Source: Caulobacter sp. FWC2 (GTDB lineage: Bacteria > Pseudomonadota > Alphaproteobacteria > Caulobacterales > Caulobacteraceae). From it: 64,000 nt of DNA. Within the stretch, counting starts at the first letter, position 1, and every line of letters starts with the position of its first letter. Both the position numbers and the translations under genes were made by a program. The stretch is taken from positions 186,001-250,000 of the forward strand of contig NZ_PEBF01000002.1 in NCBI RefSeq assembly GCF_002742625.1, written 5' to 3'. The notes beneath the pieces were generated by a model. The model did no database searches. It worked only from the letters and a program-made list of their open reading frames with translations, and was not told the origin of the DNA. Positions 17,696 through 27,724 of this stretch are shown here, piece after piece.

Positions 17696-18925
17696 ATGAA
17701 AAATCGCCCCACGCTCCGCCTACACATCCCAGAACCGGCCGCCCGGCCTGGCGATGCGCCCTCGTTCGATCGTGCGCTGATCCCGTCGGCCGGAGCCACG
17801 CGACGGCCCGAGACCAACGCTCTCGAAGCGGAGATGCGCGATCTGCCCTTCGGCTTGGTTCGTGTCCTCGACGATGCGGGCGAGGCCACGGGGCCCTGGA
17901 ATCCCAATCTCTCGACGAGCACGCTACTGGCGGGACTTCGCGCCATGCTGCTGACGCGTGTGTTCGACGAGCGACTGTTTCGCGCGCATCGTCAGGGCAA
18001 GACCAGCTTCTACATGAAGTCGACCGGGGAGGAGGCGATCGGTGCGGCGCAGTCCTTGTTCCTGGACCGTGACGACATGTGTTTCCCGACCTATCGCGTG
18101 CTCAGCTGGTTGATGGCGCGCAACTACCCGCTGATCGATCTGTGCAATCAGATCTTCTCCAACGAGAAGGATCCGCTGAAGGGGCGCCAGCTTCCGATCC
18201 TCTATTCGGCGCGGAAATACGGGTTCTATTCCCTGTCAGGCAATGTCGGCAGCCGCTTTGGTCACGCCGTCGGCTGGGCCATGGCCTCGGCGTTCAAGGG
18301 CGGCGATTCCATCGCGCTGGCCTATATCGGCGAAGGCACAACGGCCGAAGGCGACTTCCATGAGGCCCTGACCTTCGCCAGTGTCTACAAGGCGCCGGTC
18401 ATCCTGTGCGTGACCAACAACCAATGGGCTATCTCCAGTTTTTCGGGCATCGCCGGGGCCAATGAAACCACCTTCGCGGCCAAGGCGCTTGCCTATGGCC
18501 TGCCGGGGCTTCGGGTCGACGGCAACGACTTTCTGGCCATCTGGGCGGCCACTGAATGGGCGGCCGAACGGGCGCGCCAGAACCTCGGCGCCACGCTGAT
18601 CGAGCTCTACACCTATCGCGCGTCTGGCCATTCGACCTCGGACGATCCGACCAAATATCGACCGGCCGACGAAGCCGAGGCCTGGCCTCTGGGAGACCCG
18701 CTCGACCGCCTGAAGACGCACCTCATCGCGCTCGGCGCCTGGGACGAGGAGCGCCACGCGGCCCTGGCGGCCGAACTGGACGCCGAGGTGCGCGCAGCGG
18801 TCAAGGAGGCAGAGGCGGTCGGCACGCTCGGCAAGTCCAAGCCGAGCGTGAAGGAAATGTTCGAGGGCGTCTTCAAGGACCCCGACTGGCGCGTCACTGA
18901 ACAGCGCCGCGAGCTGGGGATCTGA
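17696..18925 (+). CDS. bkdA1: Branched-chain 2-oxoacid dehydrogenase E1 alpha subunit
   Basis: A 409-residue thiamine-diphosphate-dependent subunit that decarboxylates the keto acids of Leu, Ile and Val. The start at MKNRPTLRLHIPEP matches the BkdA1 N-terminus (LRLHVPEP) better than a TTG nine codons upstream. The ThDP motif runs from GEGTTAEGDFHEA to VTNNQWAIS. The regulatory and substrate segment RASGHSTSDDPTKYRPADE is conserved. First gene of a tight operon running to 28551, with four bases before bkdA2. Confidence 0.93.
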   Translation: MKNRPTLRLHIPEPAARPGDAPSFDRALIPSAGATRRPETNALEAEMRDLPFGLVRVLDDAGEATGPWNPNLSTSTLLAGLRAMLLTRVFDERLFRAHRQGKTSFYMKSTGEEAIGAAQSLFLDRDDMCFPTYRVLSWLMARNYPLIDLCNQIFSNEKDPLKGRQLPILYSARKYGFYSLSGNVGSRFGHAVGWAMASAFKGGDSIALAYIGEGTTAEGDFHEALTFASVYKAPVILCVTNNQWAISSFSGIAGANETTFAAKALAYGLPGLRVDGNDFLAIWAATEWAAERARQNLGATLIELYTYRASGHSTSDDPTKYRPADEAEAWPLGDPLDRLKTHLIALGAWDEERHAALAAELDAEVRAAVKEAEAVGTLGKSKPSVKEMFEGVFKDPDWRVTEQRRELGI

Positions 18926-18929
18926 CGCC

Positions 18930-19943
18930 ATGCCCACCATGAATATGATCCAGGCGCTGAACTCCGCGCTCGACGTCGTCCTGACCGAGGACCCCGACAC
19001 CCTGATCTTTGGCGAGGACGTCGGCTATTTCGGTGGCGTGTTTCGCGTCACCGACGGGCTTCAGAAGAAGCACGGCCTGACCCGCTGCTTTGACGCCCCG
19101 ATATCCGAAGGCGGCATCGTCGCCGCGGCGATCGGCATGGGGGCCTATGGCTTGCGCCCAATCCCCGAAATTCAATTCGCCGACTACATTCTACCAGCCT
19201 TCGATCAGCTAGTGTCGGAAGCCGCGCGCCTGCGCTATCGTTCGAATGGCGAATTTTGGGCTCCGATCACGGTGCGCTCGCCGTATGGCGGCGGGATCTT
19301 TGGCGGCCAGACCCACAGCCAGTCGCCCGAAGCGATCTTCGCCCATATTACCGGCCTGAAGACCGTCATCCCGTCCAATCCCTACGACGCCAAGGGTCTT
19401 TTGATCGCATCGATCGAGGACGATGATCCGGTGATCTTCCTGGAGCCGAAGAGGCTCTACAACGGACCATTCGACGGACGTCACGACCAGGCGCTGAAGA
19501 CCTGGGCCGGCGATCCGAAGGCCGAGGTCCCCGCCGAACGCTACACCGTGCCACTCGGCAAGGCCGCGATCGTGCGCGAGGGACGCGAGGCCACCGTGTT
19601 GGCTTATGGCACGATGGTCCACGTCGCCTTGGCCGGGATCGAAGACAGCGGCGTGGACGCCGAACTGATCGACTTGCGCTCCATCGTGCCGCTCGACGTT
19701 GAGGCGATCGTGGCCTCGGTCAAGAAGACCGGACGATGTGTCATCCTTCACGAGGCCTCGCGGTTCGGGGGCTTCGGCGGAGAGCTGTCGGCCCTGGTTC
19801 AGGAGCGCTGCTTCTACCACCTCAAGAGCGCCGTGCGCCGGGTCGCGGGTTGGGACACGCCTTATCCGCACGCGTTCGAGTGGGACTATTTCCCGGGACC
19901 GGCGCGACTGGCCGCGGCGCTCAAAAGCGCGATGGAGGACTAG
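18930..19943 (+). CDS. bkdA2: Branched-chain 2-oxoacid dehydrogenase E1 beta subunit
   Basis: A 337-residue transketolase-like beta subunit that completes the E1 heterotetramer. Motifs include IFGEDVGYFGGVFRVTDGLQ, the cofactor-binding DAPISEGGIVAAAIGMGAYG, and the C-terminal transketolase domain (VILHEASRFGGFGGEL). Length is usual for the family. Lies four bases after bkdA1 and three before bkdB. Confidence 0.95.
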   Translation: MPTMNMIQALNSALDVVLTEDPDTLIFGEDVGYFGGVFRVTDGLQKKHGLTRCFDAPISEGGIVAAAIGMGAYGLRPIPEIQFADYILPAFDQLVSEAARLRYRSNGEFWAPITVRSPYGGGIFGGQTHSQSPEAIFAHITGLKTVIPSNPYDAKGLLIASIEDDDPVIFLEPKRLYNGPFDGRHDQALKTWAGDPKAEVPAERYTVPLGKAAIVREGREATVLAYGTMVHVALAGIEDSGVDAELIDLRSIVPLDVEAIVASVKKTGRCVILHEASRFGGFGGELSALVQERCFYHLKSAVRRVAGWDTPYPHAFEWDYFPGPARLAAALKSAMED

Positions 19944-19946
19944 GCC

Positions 19947-21203
19947 ATGGGGCGCTATCTGTTCCGCTTGCCCGATATCGGCGAAGGCGTCGCCGAGGCC
20001 GAGATCGTCGCCTTGCTCGTCAAGATCGGGGACAAGGTCGAGGAAGACCAGAACGTGGCCGAGGTGATGACCGACAAGGCCACGGTCGAACTAAGCTCGC
20101 CCGTCGCGGGCGTTGTAACCGCCGTTCATGGCGACATTGGCGGCATGATGCCCGTCGGCGCCGTACTGATCGAATTCGACAGCGAGGCAGGCGAGGCTGA
20201 GCCTATCGCCGTTCCAGCGGCTTCTCCCGCCGCGCCGGTTTCCGCCAAGGCGAGCGCGCCGTCCGCCCCCGAACCCACGCGGACCGCGCCGGTTGCGCCG
20301 CCGCGTCCGGCCGCTTCGTCCGGCCGCCCGGCTGGAGAGGCGCCGCTTGCCGCGCCCTCGACCCGCCGGCGCGCGCTCGATCTGGGCGTGACGCTCGCCC
20401 AAGTGCCTGGCAGCGGCCCTGGCGGCCGGATCACGCCCGACGATCTGGACGCCTTCCTGGCGTCCGATGGAAAGAGCGTCGGCGCCTCGGGTCTGGTTGC
20501 CCGCACCGGCGTCCAGGACACGCGTATCATCGGTCTGCGCCGCAAGATCGCTGAGAAGATGCAAGAGGCCAAGCGCCGCATTCCGCACATCAACTATGTC
20601 GAGGAATGCGACCTGACGGAGCTGGAGGCGCTGCGGCTCGACCTCAACGAACACCGCGCTGAAGATCAGCCCAAGCTGACGCTGTTGCCGTTCATCATGC
20701 GAGCGATGGTCAAGGCATTGCCGGATTTTCCTCAGGTCAACGCGCTCTATGACGACGATAACGGCGTGCTGCGCGCTCACCAGGGCGTGCACATCGGCAT
20801 CGCCACCCAGACGCCGAACGGCCTGATTGTTCCGGTCGTGCGCCACGCCGAAGCGCGAGACCTTTGGGATTGCGCCCGTGAGGTCGCCCGGTTGGCCAAG
20901 GCCGTCCGCGACGGCTCGGCGTCGCGCGACGAGCTCTCTGGATCGACCATCACGCTCACCAGCATGGGACCCCTGGGCGGCATCGTCTCGACGCCGGTCA
21001 TCAACCATCCCGAGGTCGCCATCCTCAATCCCAACAAGCTGGTGGATCGACCGATGGTTCAAGGCTCGTTCGTCACCATCCGCAAGATGATGAACCTCTC
21101 CTCGGCCTTCGATCACCGCATCGTCGACGGCTACGACGCCGCCCTGTTCGTCCAGCGCGTGAAGCGGCTGCTCGAACATCCCGCCCTGATCTTCATGGAC
21201 TGA
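19947..21203 (+). CDS. bkdB: Branched-chain 2-oxoacid dehydrogenase E2, dihydrolipoyl acyltransferase
   Basis: A 418-residue E2 core protein. The lipoyl domain (residues 1-80) has the lipoyl-lysine motif EVMTDKATVELSSP. An Ala/Pro-rich hinge follows, then an E3/E1-binding domain (STRRRALDLGVTLAQVPGSG), then the catalytic domain ending in SAFDHRIVDGYDAALF with the active-site His and Asp. It transfers acyl groups to CoA, giving isovaleryl-, isobutyryl- and 2-methylbutyryl-CoA. GGAGG precedes the start. Confidence 0.95.
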   Translation: MGRYLFRLPDIGEGVAEAEIVALLVKIGDKVEEDQNVAEVMTDKATVELSSPVAGVVTAVHGDIGGMMPVGAVLIEFDSEAGEAEPIAVPAASPAAPVSAKASAPSAPEPTRTAPVAPPRPAASSGRPAGEAPLAAPSTRRRALDLGVTLAQVPGSGPGGRITPDDLDAFLASDGKSVGASGLVARTGVQDTRIIGLRRKIAEKMQEAKRRIPHINYVEECDLTELEALRLDLNEHRAEDQPKLTLLPFIMRAMVKALPDFPQVNALYDDDNGVLRAHQGVHIGIATQTPNGLIVPVVRHAEARDLWDCAREVARLAKAVRDGSASRDELSGSTITLTSMGPLGGIVSTPVINHPEVAILNPNKLVDRPMVQGSFVTIRKMMNLSSAFDHRIVDGYDAALFVQRVKRLLEHPALIFMD

Positions 21204-21207
21204 TGCG

Positions 21208-22611
21208 ATGACCGAGACTCTCAGACCCAAGGTCCTGGTCATCGGCGGCGGCCCGGGCGGCTACGTGGCGGCCATCCGCGCCGGCCAGCTGGGGCTGGAC
21301 ACGGTGCTCGTCGAAAGCGGTCGGTTGGGCGGCACCTGCCTGACGCGGGGCTGCATTCCGTCCAAGGCCCTGATCCATGCGGCCGGTCTCTATGAAGAGG
21401 CGGTAATGGCGAGCGCCGAGACGGGGAGGTTCGGCATTCACTTGAATCAGGCGCCGACCTTGCGGTTCGAGGAGACCGTCGGGTGGAAGGACGCGATCGT
21501 TGATCGGCTCAGCGGCGGCGTCGGCGGATTGCTGCGCAAGGCCAAGGTGAAGTCCGTGGTCGGTTGGGCGAGTTTCTCCGACGCCAAGACCTGCACCGTC
21601 GAAACCCCCGAAGGGCCGGTCACGATCCGGCCGGAGCACGTGATCCTGGCGACCGGTGCGACCGCCGTCGAGCTGCCGTTCCTGCCCTTTGGGGGCCGGG
21701 TGATCTCCTCGACCGAGGCGCTGTCGCTGCCCGAGGTCCCAGCGACCCTGGCCGTGGTCGGGGGCGGCTATATCGGCCTGGAACTGGGGATCGCGTTCGC
21801 CAAGCTGGGCTCGAAGGTCACGATCATCGAGGCAATGGATCGGCTCCTACCTCTCTACGACGCCCAGTTGACTGCGCCCGTGGCGCGTTGGCTCGAAAAG
21901 CATGGCGTCACGGTCTATCTCGGCGCGAAGGCCCTGGGTCAGGACCAGGAGGGCCTGCTGATCCAGACGGCGGGGGGCGAGCGCCAACTGGTCGTGCCGG
22001 CCGAGCGCATCCTCGTGACCGTGGGCCGCAAGCCCCAAACCGAGGGCTGGGGGCTCGACCAAATGGCGCTGGCGATGGACGGGCCATTCGTAAGGGTCGA
22101 TGAGCGCTGTGCGACGTCCACCACCAACGTCTGGGCGATCGGCGATTTGGTCGGGGAGCCCATGTTGGCCCACAAGGCGTCAGCCCAGGGCGAGATGGTC
22201 GCCGAGATCATCGCGGGCCGCCGGCGCCGGTTCGAACCGGTCGCCATCGCGGCGGTGTGTTTCACCGAGCCGGAGATCGTCAGCGTTGGGCTGACGCCCG
22301 ATCAGGCTCCTGAAGGCGTCGAGACCGTCGTGGGTCAATTCCCGTTCCAGGCCAATGGCCGCGCGCTGTCGATGCAGGCTGGGGACGATGGCGGCTTTGT
22401 TCGGATCCTGGCGCGCAAGTCCGATCATCGGATCCTCGGCATTCAGGCCGTCGGCCGCCACTGTTCGGAATTGGCCGGGGAGTTCGCCACCCTGATGGAA
22501 GTGGGCGGCGTCCTGGAGGACGTCGCCGGCGTCATCCATGTCCATCCCACCCTGGGCGAGGCCATCCACGAGAGCGCCCTTAAGGCGCTCGGTCACGCCA
22601 TTCACATTTGA
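21208..22611 (+). CDS. lpdV: Dihydrolipoyl dehydrogenase (E3)
   Basis: A 467-residue flavoprotein that re-oxidises the E2 lipoyl group with NAD. It has an FAD motif [19 protein letters not shown], the redox-active disulfide in [20 protein letters not shown], an NAD-binding [19 protein letters not shown], and the C-terminal base [12 protein letters not shown]. The residues between the two FAD-site cysteines are normal in number, although the usual NV is replaced by TR. Dedicated E3 for the bkd complex by position. Confidence 0.95.
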   Translation: MTETLRPKVLVIGGGPGGYVAAIRAGQLGLDTVLVESGRLGGTCLTRGCIPSKALIHAAGLYEEAVMASAETGRFGIHLNQAPTLRFEETVGWKDAIVDRLSGGVGGLLRKAKVKSVVGWASFSDAKTCTVETPEGPVTIRPEHVILATGATAVELPFLPFGGRVISSTEALSLPEVPATLAVVGGGYIGLELGIAFAKLGSKVTIIEAMDRLLPLYDAQLTAPVARWLEKHGVTVYLGAKALGQDQEGLLIQTAGGERQLVVPAERILVTVGRKPQTEGWGLDQMALAMDGPFVRVDERCATSTTNVWAIGDLVGEPMLAHKASAQGEMVAEIIAGRRRRFEPVAIAAVCFTEPEIVSVGLTPDQAPEGVETVVGQFPFQANGRALSMQAGDDGGFVRILARKSDHRILGIQAVGRHCSELAGEFATLMEVGGVLEDVAGVIHVHPTLGEAIHESALKALGHAIHI

Positions 22612-22627
22612 CGCCCGGAACCTGATC

Positions 22628-23791
22628 ATGAGCATTCCCTTCGCGCCCCAGTCGATGGAGTTCGGTTTGGGCGAAACCGTCGATATGATCCGCGATACGA
22701 CCGCGCGCTGGGCCGCCGACCGGCTGGCGCCGCGCGCCGCCGAGATCGACGAAACCAACACCTTCGCGCGCGACCTGTGGCCCGAGATGGGCGCGCTGGG
22801 CCTGCATGGCGTCACGGTCGAGGAAGAGTTCGGCGGCCTGGGCCTAGGCTATCTCGAGCACGTCGTGGCCATGGAGGAAGTGTCGCGCGCCTCGGCCTCG
22901 ATCGGACTGAGCTACGGCGCTCACTCCAATCTCTGCGTCAATCAGATTCGGCGCTGGGGCACGCCCGAACAGAAGCGCAGATACCTGCCCAAGCTGATTT
23001 CAGGCGAACACCTTGGATCGCTGGCCATGTCGGAGGCCGGTTCGGGATCGGACGTCATGTCCATGCGGACGCGAGCCGAGAAGAGGGGCGACCGCTACGT
23101 GCTGAACGGCACGAAATTCTGGATCACCAATTCTCCGACCGCGGACACCCTGGTCGTCTATGTGCGCACGGGGGAGGGGAGCGGTGGCGTCACGACCTTC
23201 CTGATCGAGAAGGGGATGAAGGGCTTCAGCGTTTCCAAGAAGCTCGACAAGATGGGCATGCGCGGGTCGGACACCGCCGAGCTGGTGTTTGAGGACTGCG
23301 AGGTCCCGGAGGAAAACGTCATGGGTCCCGTCGGCGGCGGGGCGGGGATCTTGATGAGCGGCCTCGACTACGAGCGTACGGTCCTGTCCGGCGGCCCGCT
23401 CGGTATCATGCAGGCGGCCCTCGACGTGGTCCTGCCCTACATCCGCGAAAGAAGGCAATTCGGCAAGGCGATCGGTTCATTCCAGCTGATGCAGGCCAAG
23501 GTCGCCGACATGTACGTCGCCCTAAACTCGGCCCGAGCCTACGTCTATGCGGTGGCGCGGGCCTGCGACGCGGGCAAGACCACGCGCTTCGACGCGGCGG
23601 GGGCGATTTTGCTGGCTTCGGAGAACGCCGTGAAGGTCAGCCTGGAGGCTGTGCAGGCTTTGGGCGGCGCCGGCTACACTAAGGAGTGGCCCGTCGAACG
23701 GCTCGTTCGGGACGCGAAGCTCTATGACATCGGCGCCGGCACCAACGAGATTCGCCGTTTCCTGATCGGCCGGGAGCTGCTGGGCTCGTGA
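22628..23791 (+). CDS. liuA: Isovaleryl-CoA dehydrogenase
   Basis: A 387-residue acyl-CoA dehydrogenase that oxidises isovaleryl-CoA to 3-methylcrotonyl-CoA and hands electrons to ETF. The start at [12 protein letters not shown] is chosen over upstream in-frame codons inside lpdV. The catalytic Glu is in [16 protein letters not shown], as in human IVD (LDLERLVLAGG). The usual medium-chain Glu position is replaced in AGTNEIRR, also IVD-like. FAD-binding [12 protein letters not shown] and WITNSP are present. The stop overlaps the next start (GTGA). Confidence 0.93.
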   Translation: MSIPFAPQSMEFGLGETVDMIRDTTARWAADRLAPRAAEIDETNTFARDLWPEMGALGLHGVTVEEEFGGLGLGYLEHVVAMEEVSRASASIGLSYGAHSNLCVNQIRRWGTPEQKRRYLPKLISGEHLGSLAMSEAGSGSDVMSMRTRAEKRGDRYVLNGTKFWITNSPTADTLVVYVRTGEGSGGVTTFLIEKGMKGFSVSKKLDKMGMRGSDTAELVFEDCEVPEENVMGPVGGGAGILMSGLDYERTVLSGGPLGIMQAALDVVLPYIRERRQFGKAIGSFQLMQAKVADMYVALNSARAYVYAVARACDAGKTTRFDAAGAILLASENAVKVSLEAVQALGGAGYTKEWPVERLVRDAKLYDIGAGTNEIRRFLIGRELLGS

Positions 23792-25404
23792 GCGCGCCGG
23801 TCCTGACATCGTCGCTCTCGCCCCAGAGCGACACGTTCTTGGCCAATGCGCGCCATAACCGCGCTCTGGTCGACGCCCTCCGCGCCGCTGTCGGCAAGGC
23901 AAGCCTGGGCGGAGACGCGCGCGCTCGAGAGCGCCATGTCTCTCGCGGCAAGCTGCTGCCGCGCGACCGCGTCGATCGGCTCCTGGACCCCGGGTCGCCT
24001 TTCCTGGAGATCGGCCAGTTGGCCGCCAACGGCATGTACGCGACCGCCGCGGACGCCGAAGGCGCGCCAGGCGCTGGGATGATCTGCGGCATTGGCCGAG
24101 TGGCGGGGCGCCAGGTGATGATCGTCTGCAATGACCCGACCGTGAAGGGCGGCGCCTATTTTCCGATGACGGTGAAGAAGCACCTGCGCGCCCAGGAGAT
24201 CGCCGAGCAGAACTATCTGCCCTGCGTCTATCTGGTCGACAGCGGCGGCGCCAACCTGCCCCATCAGGCCGAAGTGTTCCCCGACCGCGAGCACTTTGGC
24301 CGCATCTTCTTCAACCAGGCGAACATGTCCGCCAAGGGCATCCCGCAGATCGCCTGTGTCATGGGCTCCTGCACCGCCGGCGGCGCCTATGTCCCAGCGA
24401 TGAGCGACGAAACGGTCATCGTCCGTAACCAGGGCACCATCTTTCTCGCCGGGCCGCCGCTGGTGAAGGCGGCCACGGGCGAGGTCATCTCGGCCGAGGA
24501 TTTGGGCGGGGCCGACACCCACGGGCGCAAATCCGGCGTCGTCGATCATGTCGCCGACAATGACGAGCACGCCCTGACCATCGTTCGCGACATCGTCTCG
24601 ACCCTGCCGCCGCAGGCCACGCCGCCGATCAACCTTTCGGCCGTACAGCCGCCGAAATACGCGGCCGAGGAGCTTTATGGCGTGACGCCGCAGGATGTGC
24701 GCGCCCCCTACGATGTGCGCGAGGTGATCGCCCGGATCGTCGACGGCTCGGCGTTCCATGAGTTCAAGGCGCTGTACGGCGCGAGCCTGGTCTGCGGCTT
24801 CGCCCACATCTGGGGCCTGCCCGTGGCGATCCTGGCCAACAACGGCGTCCTGTTCTCCGAAAGCGCCCAGAAGGGCGCGCACTTCATCGAGCTGGCCTGT
24901 CAGCGCAAAGTCCCGCTGTTGTTCCTGCAGAACATCTCGGGCTTCATGGTCGGCGGCAAGTACGAAGCCGAGGGCATTGCCAAGCATGGCGCCAAGCTGG
25001 TCACGGCCGTGGCCACGGCCAGCGTGCCGAAGATCACCGTCCTGATCGGGGGCTCGTTCGGCGCTGGCAATTACGGCATGTGCGGTCGGGCCTACAGTCC
25101 GCGTTTCCTGTTCACCTGGCCCAATTCGCGGATTTCGGTGATGGGCGGCGAACAGGCCGCCAGCGTGCTGGCCACCGTCCACCGCGACGCGGCCAAGTGG
25201 ACGCCCGAGGAGGCCGAGGCCTTCAAGGCGCCGATCCGTCAAAAGTACGAAGACGAGGGCAACCCCTACTACGCGACCGCCCGGCTGTGGGACGACGGCA
25301 TCATCGACCCGGCTCAAACGCGCGACGTGCTGGGGCTGGCCTTGGCCGCCACGCTGAACGCGCCCCTGCCCGAACGCCCCGCGTTCGGTGTGTTCCGGAT
25401 GTGA
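23788..25404 (+). CDS. liuB: 3-methylcrotonyl-CoA carboxylase beta subunit
   Basis: A 538-residue carboxyltransferase, starting at GTG. Signatures include [73 protein letters not shown] and [20 protein letters not shown]. The motif GANLPHQ and the length separate MccB from PccB. With the alpha subunit it makes 3-methylglutaconyl-CoA in leucine breakdown. It follows liuA with a four-base overlap; the usual liuC is missing between liuB and liuD. Confidence 0.95.
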   Translation: MSAPVLTSSLSPQSDTFLANARHNRALVDALRAAVGKASLGGDARARERHVSRGKLLPRDRVDRLLDPGSPFLEIGQLAANGMYATAADAEGAPGAGMICGIGRVAGRQVMIVCNDPTVKGGAYFPMTVKKHLRAQEIAEQNYLPCVYLVDSGGANLPHQAEVFPDREHFGRIFFNQANMSAKGIPQIACVMGSCTAGGAYVPAMSDETVIVRNQGTIFLAGPPLVKAATGEVISAEDLGGADTHGRKSGVVDHVADNDEHALTIVRDIVSTLPPQATPPINLSAVQPPKYAAEELYGVTPQDVRAPYDVREVIARIVDGSAFHEFKALYGASLVCGFAHIWGLPVAILANNGVLFSESAQKGAHFIELACQRKVPLLFLQNISGFMVGGKYEAEGIAKHGAKLVTAVATASVPKITVLIGGSFGAGNYGMCGRAYSPRFLFTWPNSRISVMGGEQAASVLATVHRDAAKWTPEEAEAFKAPIRQKYEDEGNPYYATARLWDDGIIDPAQTRDVLGLALAATLNAPLPERPAFGVFRM

Positions 25405-25409
25405 CGTCC

Positions 25410-27275
25410 ATGATCGAGTCCCTGCTTATCGCCAATCGCGGCGAGATCGCCTGTCGCATCATCCGGACGGCCCGGGCGTTGGGCGTGCGCACCATCGCGG
25501 TCTATTCCGACGCTGACGGCGCGGCCCTGCATGTCCGGCTCGCCGACGAGGCCGTGCATATCGGCCCGTCGCCGGCTCGAGAATCCTATCTGCTTGGCGA
25601 GCGCATCATCGCCGCCGCCAAAGCGACCGGGGCCCAGGCCATTCACCCAGGCTATGGCTTCCTGTCTGAGAACGCCGACTTCGCCGATGCGGTGCAGGCC
25701 GCTGGCCTGATATGGGTCGGCGCGCCCGCGTCTTCGATCCGGGCCATGGGTCTCAAGGATTCGGCCAAGGCGTTGATGCTCGCCGCTGGCGTGCCCGTGA
25801 CCCCCGGCTACATGGGCGACAACCAAGATCCCGACCACCTCAGAGCACAGGCCGACGCCATCGGCTATCCGGTCCTGATCAAGGCCGTCGCGGGCGGCGG
25901 CGGCAAGGGTATGCGCAAGGTCGAGGCCTCCGCCGAGTTCCTCGATATGCTCGCCTCATGCAAGCGGGAGGCGACCGCGTCGTTCGGTGATGATCGGGTC
26001 CTGATCGAGAAGTACATCCTGTCGCCGCGGCACATCGAGGTACAGGTCTTTGGCGACACTCACGGCGACGTCGTGCACCTGTTCGAACGCGACTGCTCCT
26101 TGCAGCGACGCCATCAGAAGGTGATCGAGGAAGCGCCTGCGCCGGGCATGACGGCCGATGTACGCCAAGCCGTCTGCGCGGCGGCGGTAAAGGCGGCCAA
26201 GGCCGTCGACTACGTTGGGGCCGGCACGATCGAGTTCATCGCCGACGCCTCGGACGGCCTGCGGTCCGACCGCATCTGGTTCATGGAAATGAACACACGG
26301 CTGCAAGTCGAGCATCCGGTGACCGAAGCGATCACGGGTCAGGACTTGGTCGAGTGGCAACTGCGGGTCGCCTCGGGCGAGCGCCTTCCCAAGCGCCAGG
26401 ACGAACTGCAGATCACCGGCTGGTCCATGGAGGCGCGCCTCTACGCCGAGAACCCGACCGCCGGCTTCCTGCCTTCCACGGGGCCGCTGACAAGGCTGCG
26501 GCTGCCCGGCGATATCCGCATCGACACGGGGGTTCACGAAGGCGGTGAAGTCACGCCGTTCTACGATCCAATGATCGCCAAGCTGATCGTCCATGCGCCG
26601 ACGCGCCAGGCGGCGGCCGCCAAGCTCGCCGCCGCCGCCGGTCAGGTTCAAGTCTGGCCCGTCCGTACGAACGCCGCCTTCCTGGCGCGGGCGGCGGCCG
26701 ATGACGACTTCGTGGCCGGCAGAGTCGATACGGGCTTCATCGAGCGCGGCCTGTCCGCCCTGGTTCCAGCCGCCGAACCCTCCGCAGCGATCCAGGCGGA
26801 AGCCGCCTCGGCGCTCCTTTCGGCGCCCATGGGCCGCCCTTGGATTGACCTGACCGGCTTTCGAGCCAATGGGCCAGCTCAGCGCCGCGTCGCGGTCGAC
26901 GTGGCGGGCTCTATTCAGCTTGCCGAGCCTGCGCCGGAGGCCAGAGGCCAGGTTACGTCGATCGATGGGCGCGACGTCCTGTTCCTCGACGGCGAAGCCT
27001 GGTCCATCGGTCCAGGCCGCGTGGACGGCGTCGGCGACGGCCGCGCGTCAGACGGCGCGATCCTCAGCCCCATGCCTGGGAGGGTGATCGCGGTTGATGT
27101 CGAAGCGGGGCAGACGGTGTTGCGTGGCCAGAAGCTTCTGACGCTGGAGGCCATGAAAATGGAACACGGCATGATCGCGCCTTTCGATGGCGTCGTTCGC
27201 ACGCTGGTGGTCAAGGCCGGCGACCAGGTCGGGGAGGGGGCGCTGCTGGCGCGCATCGAGACGGGGGCGGACTGA
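25410..27275 (+). CDS. liuD: 3-methylcrotonyl-CoA carboxylase alpha subunit
   Basis: A 621-residue biotin carboxylase/carrier. The start is placed at MIESLLIANRGEIACRII; an upstream in-frame extension reads into liuB. The ATP-grasp loop VAGGGGKGMRKVEA, FMEMNTRLQVEHPVTE, and the C-terminal biotin site LTLEAMKMEHGM are intact. Its Lys is biotinylated and supports carboxylation of 3-methylcrotonyl-CoA by LiuB. The stop shares a base with the next start (TGATG). Paralogous to pccA at 11155. Confidence 0.95.
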   Translation: MIESLLIANRGEIACRIIRTARALGVRTIAVYSDADGAALHVRLADEAVHIGPSPARESYLLGERIIAAAKATGAQAIHPGYGFLSENADFADAVQAAGLIWVGAPASSIRAMGLKDSAKALMLAAGVPVTPGYMGDNQDPDHLRAQADAIGYPVLIKAVAGGGGKGMRKVEASAEFLDMLASCKREATASFGDDRVLIEKYILSPRHIEVQVFGDTHGDVVHLFERDCSLQRRHQKVIEEAPAPGMTADVRQAVCAAAVKAAKAVDYVGAGTIEFIADASDGLRSDRIWFMEMNTRLQVEHPVTEAITGQDLVEWQLRVASGERLPKRQDELQITGWSMEARLYAENPTAGFLPSTGPLTRLRLPGDIRIDTGVHEGGEVTPFYDPMIAKLIVHAPTRQAAAAKLAAAAGQVQVWPVRTNAAFLARAAADDDFVAGRVDTGFIERGLSALVPAAEPSAAIQAEAASALLSAPMGRPWIDLTGFRANGPAQRRVAVDVAGSIQLAEPAPEARGQVTSIDGRDVLFLDGEAWSIGPGRVDGVGDGRASDGAILSPMPGRVIAVDVEAGQTVLRGQKLLTLEAMKMEHGMIAPFDGVVRTLVVKAGDQVGEGALLARIETGAD

Positions 27276-27724
27276 TGGCTGGGCGCCACTTCGAGGACTG
27301 GACCATCGGCGACCGCATGGCGCATGACATCCGCCGCACCGTGACCGAGACGGACAACCTCCTGTTTTCGGTCATGACCCACAATCCGCAACCGTTGCAT
27401 CTGGACGCCGAGGCGGCCAGGGCGAGCGAATTTGGCCGTATCCTCGTCAACGGCACCTTCACCTTCGCCCTGATGGTCGGCCTTTCTGTGGGCGACACGA
27501 CGCTGGGGACGCTTGTCGCCAACCTCGGATACGACACGCTGGTCATGCCCGCGCCGGTGTTCATCGGCGACACCCTGCGCGCCGAGACGGAGGTCGTGGG
27601 GCTCAAGGACAGTCGATCGCGACCCCTCGCCGGTCTGGTGACCTTCGCGCACAAGCTGCTGAACCAGCGTGACGAGGTTGTTTGTTCGTGCCAGCGCACG
27701 GCTCTCGTGGCTCGACGCCCATGA
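27275..27724 (+). CDS. MaoC-type hydratase, probable (R)-specific methylglutaconyl-/itaconyl-CoA hydratase
   Basis: A 149-residue hot-dog-fold protein. The hydratase segment reads MTHNPQPLHLDAEAAR: the catalytic His and NP-x-x-LH-x-D part are kept, but the Asp of the classical GD-x-NP motif is replaced by His. In M. tuberculosis a MaoC protein (Rv2499c) lies beside citE (Rv2498c), bkd, fadE19 and accA1/accD1 and hydrates itaconyl-type CoA esters to (R)-products. The same gene set here supports hydration of 3-methylglutaconyl-CoA to (R)-HMG-CoA, replacing LiuC. Inference from gene order and family. Confidence 0.75.
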   Translation: MAGRHFEDWTIGDRMAHDIRRTVTETDNLLFSVMTHNPQPLHLDAEAARASEFGRILVNGTFTFALMVGLSVGDTTLGTLVANLGYDTLVMPAPVFIGDTLRAETEVVGLKDSRSRPLAGLVTFAHKLLNQRDEVVCSCQRTALVARRP